Shown here: one piece after another, positions 15,300 to 19,884 of the stretch | Layout of the letters: each line of letters begins with the position of its first letter | Position numbering within the stretch: the stretch's first letter is position 1 | NCBI GenBank assembly: GCA_913045415.1 | Contig: CAJWPW010000003.1 | Span: 1 to 19,884, forward strand | Source of the DNA: an uncultured Fidelibacterota bacterium | Lineage (GTDB): Bacteria; Marinisomatota; Marinisomatia; Marinisomatales; UBA1611 | Direction of reading: 5' to 3' | DNA: 19,884 nt | The notes under the pieces: model-generated | What the model saw: the letters and a program-made list of their open reading frames with translations, nothing else | Databases searched by the model: none | What the model was told of the DNA's origin: nothing | Made by a program: the position numbers and the translations under genes

Positions 15300-18200
15300 G
15301 TGGCGGTATTTTCATCCAAGTATACAATGGCTTCAAAATCAAAATCCACCCTTAATTTTCAAGATTTAATGCTGCATCGCGTCCATGAAATCCTGTTGGT
15401 CGCGAGTCCTTACGATGCGTTCATTTTGGAAGAAGATGGCCGCCTAACCCAACAAATTCTTTATGAATACATCGGGATGAATCTGAGTTATGCTCCTCGT
15501 GTCTGGCATGCTAAGAGCGCCAGTGAAGCGATGGGTATGCTATCCCATCGAAAATATGATATGGTCATTGTTATGATGCGAATTGCAGATATGGATCCGG
15601 TTACTTTTGGCGAAAAAGTCAAGGAACTCTATCCAAAAAAACCGGTTATCCTTCTTGCTTTTGACCCATCAGAAATAAAACAGCTTCCAGAAATCGGTAT
15701 CGAAAAATCGATAGACAAAATCTTTATTTGGTCCGGGAATGCCAATGTGTTTCCTGCAATTATCAAATATTATGAAGACAAAAGAAATATTAAACGGGAT
15801 TATAAAATTGCAGATATTCGATGTATCCTGGTGGTGGAAGACAATCCGAGATACTATTCAACCCTCATGCCGCTTATTTATCAAATCGCTTTAAAGCATG
15901 CCCGGGATCTGATTAATAAAAGTTTGTCTGATACCGATCGGTTATTGTTATTCCGTGCCCGGCCAAAGATTATCCTGGTATCTAATTATGAAGATGCCAT
16001 CCATTATTATAATAAATATCAACAAAATATTCTGGGAATTATATCAGATGTACGGTTTCCAAAAAATAATAAATTGGATAAAAATGCCGGTGTGAAATTG
16101 GTGGAATACATCCGTCAAAAAGATTCTAACATACCCGTATTACTCCAATCCACAAACCCGAATCATTATAAAGATGCCAAAAAAGTAAATTGTACTTTTA
16201 TCGGCAAAGAGTCTGAGACACTCCTGAAGGATTTGGATGATTTTATCGTTAGCAATTTTGGGTTCGGCGATTTTGTATTCAGGGATTCCAGAGGCAATGA
16301 AATTACCCGTGCCAATGATTTACCTGAATTGCGAAAATCTTTGTTAAAAATTCATGAAAAATCTTTGGAATTCCATGCCTCAAAAAATCACTTCTCAAAC
16401 TGGTTGGCTGTCCGGGGAGAATTTTCCCTTGCTTCAGATATTCGTCCCGTAAAAATTAGTGATTTCGATACATTAGAAGAACTGCGTACATATATCATCG
16501 AACGAATTGATATAAGAATTCAAGCCCATCTTGATGGGCGAATTGTCCAATATTCTGCGGCGTCAAAATATGAATCACTCAATTTTGTCCGTTTGGCAAG
16601 TGGTTCCTTAGGTGGAAAAGCACGAGGCCTTGCATTTATGAACAACATGCTGGCTGATAATACATTCAAGAAATCCTATCCAAATATTCAAATTCGAATT
16701 CCAAAAGTAGCGGTTATTGGGACTGATGAGTTTGATTCCTTTATGAATGATAATAAATTATGGAAAATTGCATTTTCTAAAAAGAAATCTGATAAATCTA
16801 TTACAAAGGCATTCCTAAAGGCATCCCTATCAAAAAAATTGACATCAACCCTTTCTCGATATTTGTCTGATGTCAAATTTCCAATTGCTGTTCGATCTTC
16901 AAGTCTGTTAGAAGATTCCCAGTACCAGCCCCTGGCTGGGATGTATTCCACCTATATGCTTCCAAATTCTAATAAATCTAAAAAACAACGGCTTGATCAA
17001 CTGACCAAAGCCATCAAACTGGTCTATGCTTCAACCTATTTTAAAGAGCCCAAATCATTAATCGAAAATTCCGTCCATCGCCATGAAGAAGAAAAAATGG
17101 CGGTCGTCATAATGGAATTAATTGGGAAGCAGCATGAAAACAGATTTTACCCCACTGCCAGTGGTTCAGCACAAAGTTTTAATTATTATCCAATTTCCTA
17201 TATGAAGCGGGAAGAAGGTGTTGCATTTCTTGCGCTGGGTCTTGGTCGGGCCATTGCAGAAGGAGAGAAATCTCTCCGGTTCTCGCCAAAATACCCTGGT
17301 ATTATACCCCAATATTATTCTGTGAAATCCACCATCACCAATTCACAAAATCAATTTTATGCATTGGATCTCACGAAGGGAAAGGCTTTGCTGAAACACG
17401 GGGAAGATAAAAATACAACCGCATACCCTCTGGACTTGGCGGAAAAAGATGGTGAATTAAAATGGGCCGGCAGCGTTGTTTCAGAAGCAGATAATATTGT
17501 TCGGGATTCCCTCCGACTTCCAGGTACCCGCGTTATTACTTTTCCATCCATACTCAAATGGAATACAGCGCCCGTCACAGATCTGCTTACCGATATATTG
17601 TCCTTAGGAGAAAATGCCCTTGGCTGTCCAGTTGAAATTGAATTTGCCATCAATCTTCACAACGATAACACGAAAGAAAATGAATTCTGTCTATTGCAGA
17701 TTAAACCCATGGTGATTGGTGGTTTGGACCGGGTTCAGGAAATTAATACCATAGATAAAAAGGATATCATATGTTCTAGTGCTGTGGCCTTGGGCAACGG
17801 TGTCATTCAAAACCTTCGTAATATTGTCATTGTGGATCCTGATACCTTTGACTCTGCCCATACACAAACCATCGCCCAAGATATCGAACACATAAATAAA
17901 ATTATGCCCACTGGAGAAAAATTTATTCTAATTGGCCCAGGACGATGGGGTTCCGCAGATCCCTGGTTAGGTGTCCCCGTGAATTGGGATCAAATATCTC
18001 AAGCCAAAGTGATCATTGAAGTGGGGATGAAGGATTTTCCCGTAGATCCATCTTTCGGCAGTCATTTTTTTCAGAATGTGACCAGTATGAGAATTGGTTA
18101 TTTTACCATTGATCATAAGAAAAAGAAGGATGTATTAGATATGAAGTGGCTTCGAGATCAGCACGTAAACTCCGTCACAAAATACACAAAGTGGATTCGT

Positions 18201-18314
18201 TTAAATGATCCAGTGACTGTCACAATAGATGGACAAACTGGAGAAGGTGTTATTATAAAACCGCTGAACCCGACCAAAGAATTAATGGATGAGGCAGAAT
18301 CCACTGGTATTTAA
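15300..18314 (+). CDS. Dual receiver domain + PEP-synthase-type ATP-grasp fusion protein
   Basis: A 1004-residue protein of unproven function. Residues 29-160 form a receiver-like fold (EILLVASP, DMVIVMMRIADMDP) that lacks the phospho-accepting Asp. Residues 173-318 form a second receiver with an intact site: Glu180-Asp181, Asp250 (GIISDVRFP), Ser284/Thr285 and Lys303, plus an insert of about 35 residues after helix 1. Residues 430-805 form a PPDK/PEP-synthase N-terminal ATP-grasp domain: GGKARGLAF (438-446), AVRSSSLLEDS (530-540), EIEFAIN (779-785) and LLQIKP (798-803; Lys for the usual Arg). The C-terminal 820-1004 region includes LIGPGRWGSADPWLG and DPSFGSHFFQN with His922. No PEP/pyruvate-binding TIM barrel follows. 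GTG 15300 is the longest start; ATG 15327 (residue 10) is equally possible, and neither has a Shine-Dalgarno. Probably cytoplasmic and controlled by phosphorylation. Confidence 0.85.
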   Translation: MAVFSSKYTMASKSKSTLNFQDLMLHRVHEILLVASPYDAFILEEDGRLTQQILYEYIGMNLSYAPRVWHAKSASEAMGMLSHRKYDMVIVMMRIADMDPVTFGEKVKELYPKKPVILLAFDPSEIKQLPEIGIEKSIDKIFIWSGNANVFPAIIKYYEDKRNIKRDYKIADIRCILVVEDNPRYYSTLMPLIYQIALKHARDLINKSLSDTDRLLLFRARPKIILVSNYEDAIHYYNKYQQNILGIISDVRFPKNNKLDKNAGVKLVEYIRQKDSNIPVLLQSTNPNHYKDAKKVNCTFIGKESETLLKDLDDFIVSNFGFGDFVFRDSRGNEITRANDLPELRKSLLKIHEKSLEFHASKNHFSNWLAVRGEFSLASDIRPVKISDFDTLEELRTYIIERIDIRIQAHLDGRIVQYSAASKYESLNFVRLASGSLGGKARGLAFMNNMLADNTFKKSYPNIQIRIPKVAVIGTDEFDSFMNDNKLWKIAFSKKKSDKSITKAFLKASLSKKLTSTLSRYLSDVKFPIAVRSSSLLEDSQYQPLAGMYSTYMLPNSNKSKKQRLDQLTKAIKLVYASTYFKEPKSLIENSVHRHEEEKMAVVIMELIGKQHENRFYPTASGSAQSFNYYPISYMKREEGVAFLALGLGRAIAEGEKSLRFSPKYPGIIPQYYSVKSTITNSQNQFYALDLTKGKALLKHGEDKNTTAYPLDLAEKDGELKWAGSVVSEADNIVRDSLRLPGTRVITFPSILKWNTAPVTDLLTDILSLGENALGCPVEIEFAINLHNDNTKENEFCLLQIKPMVIGGLDRVQEINTIDKKDIICSSAVALGNGVIQNLRNIVIVDPDTFDSAHTQTIAQDIEHINKIMPTGEKFILIGPGRWGSADPWLGVPVNWDQISQAKVIIEVGMKDFPVDPSFGSHFFQNVTSMRIGYFTIDHKKKKDVLDMKWLRDQHVNSVTKYTKWIRLNDPVTVTIDGQTGEGVIIKPLNPTKELMDEAESTGI

Positions 18315-18317
18315 TAA

Positions 18318-19796
<1,479 letters not shown>

Positions 19797-19809
19797 TTAA
19801 AGGCAAAAT

Positions 19810-19883
19810 GGCGGCGTAGCTCAGCTGGTTAGAGCACCGGAATCATAATCCGGGTGTCCGGGGTTCGAGTCCCTGCGCCGCTA
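19810..19883 (+). tRNA. tRNA-Met (anticodon CAT)
   Basis: A 74-base tRNA that folds completely by hand. The acceptor stem is GGCGGCG/CGCCGCT with a G1-U72 wobble, and the D stem is GCTC/GAGC. The anticodon stem CCGGA/TCCGG has loop ATCATAA, giving anticodon CAT. The T stem CGGGG/CCCTG has loop TTCGAGT, and the discriminator is A. The paired first position argues against initiator tRNA, which usually has an unpaired 1-72. CAT can also be a tRNA-Ile2 whose C34 is modified to lysidine; I favour elongator Met from overall similarity but cannot exclude Ile2. The window ends one base after it, so an encoded CCA cannot be judged. Confidence 0.92.
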
Positions 19884-19884
19884 C

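Noticed and set aside
17357..17653. 98-codon minus-strand open frame inside the receiver/ATP-grasp gene
   Set aside because: Shadow of the ATP-grasp coding region, with no motif or start signal.
15300..18314. Calling the fusion protein a PEP synthase (ppsA)
   Set aside because: The PEP/pyruvate-binding TIM barrel is absent, and the histidine domain is at best highly diverged, so that reaction is not supported.

Overview
The window looks like chromosomal DNA from a Gram-negative, probably marine or salt-adapted bacterium. My best guess is the FCB side of the tree (Bacteroidetes/Ignavibacteria/Marinimicrobia-like). The reasons are the Trk K+ uptake plus NhaC-type Na+/H+ antiport genes, the hexameric glutamate dehydrogenase, and a receiver/PEP-synthase-like fusion protein of a type I associate with that group. 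The taxonomic call is inference. The DNA is AT-rich, standard-code and almost fully coding, with no gene-free stretch over 300 bases and no mobile element, CRISPR array or rRNA.

Layout. From about 15258 down to the left edge, everything lies on the minus strand in one tightly packed run, in transcription order: comF, pgk, tpiA, secG, tRNA-Leu(GAG), an exported TPR protein, a HAD hydrolase, acpS, nnr, a VanZ-like membrane protein, recN, murA, then after a 65-base gap trkA, trkH, an enoyl-CoA hydratase-like gene and nhaC (cut by the window edge). Many junctions overlap or abut: 4 nt vanZ/recN, 11 nt nnr/vanZ, 8 nt recN/murA, 0 nt acpS/nnr and trkA/trkH. This suggests one or a few long polycistronic messages. 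The 65-base gap before trkA also coincides with a visible drop in GC, so nhaC-ech-trkH-trkA looks like a separate ion-homeostasis cassette.

On the plus strand, diverging from comF across 41 bases, is one large gene (15300-18314). It encodes a degenerate receiver domain, an intact receiver domain, a PEP-synthase-type ATP-grasp domain, and a C-terminal region with a possible phospho-histidine-like motif. It has no PEP/pyruvate TIM barrel. It is the most interesting item here: an apparently phosphorylation-controlled dikinase-like protein with an unknown acceptor. It converges on gdhA (minus strand), with only 3 bases between the two stop codons. A tRNA-Met(CAT) gene ends the window on the plus strand.

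Functionally the window mixes central carbon metabolism (pgk, tpiA), nitrogen assimilation (gdhA), envelope synthesis and export (murA, secG), metabolite repair (nnr), carrier-protein activation (acpS), DNA repair and uptake (recN, comF) and ion homeostasis (trkAH, nhaC). A second notable point is acpS: its conserved N-terminus extends past every ATG/GTG/TTG, so it appears to start at ATT.
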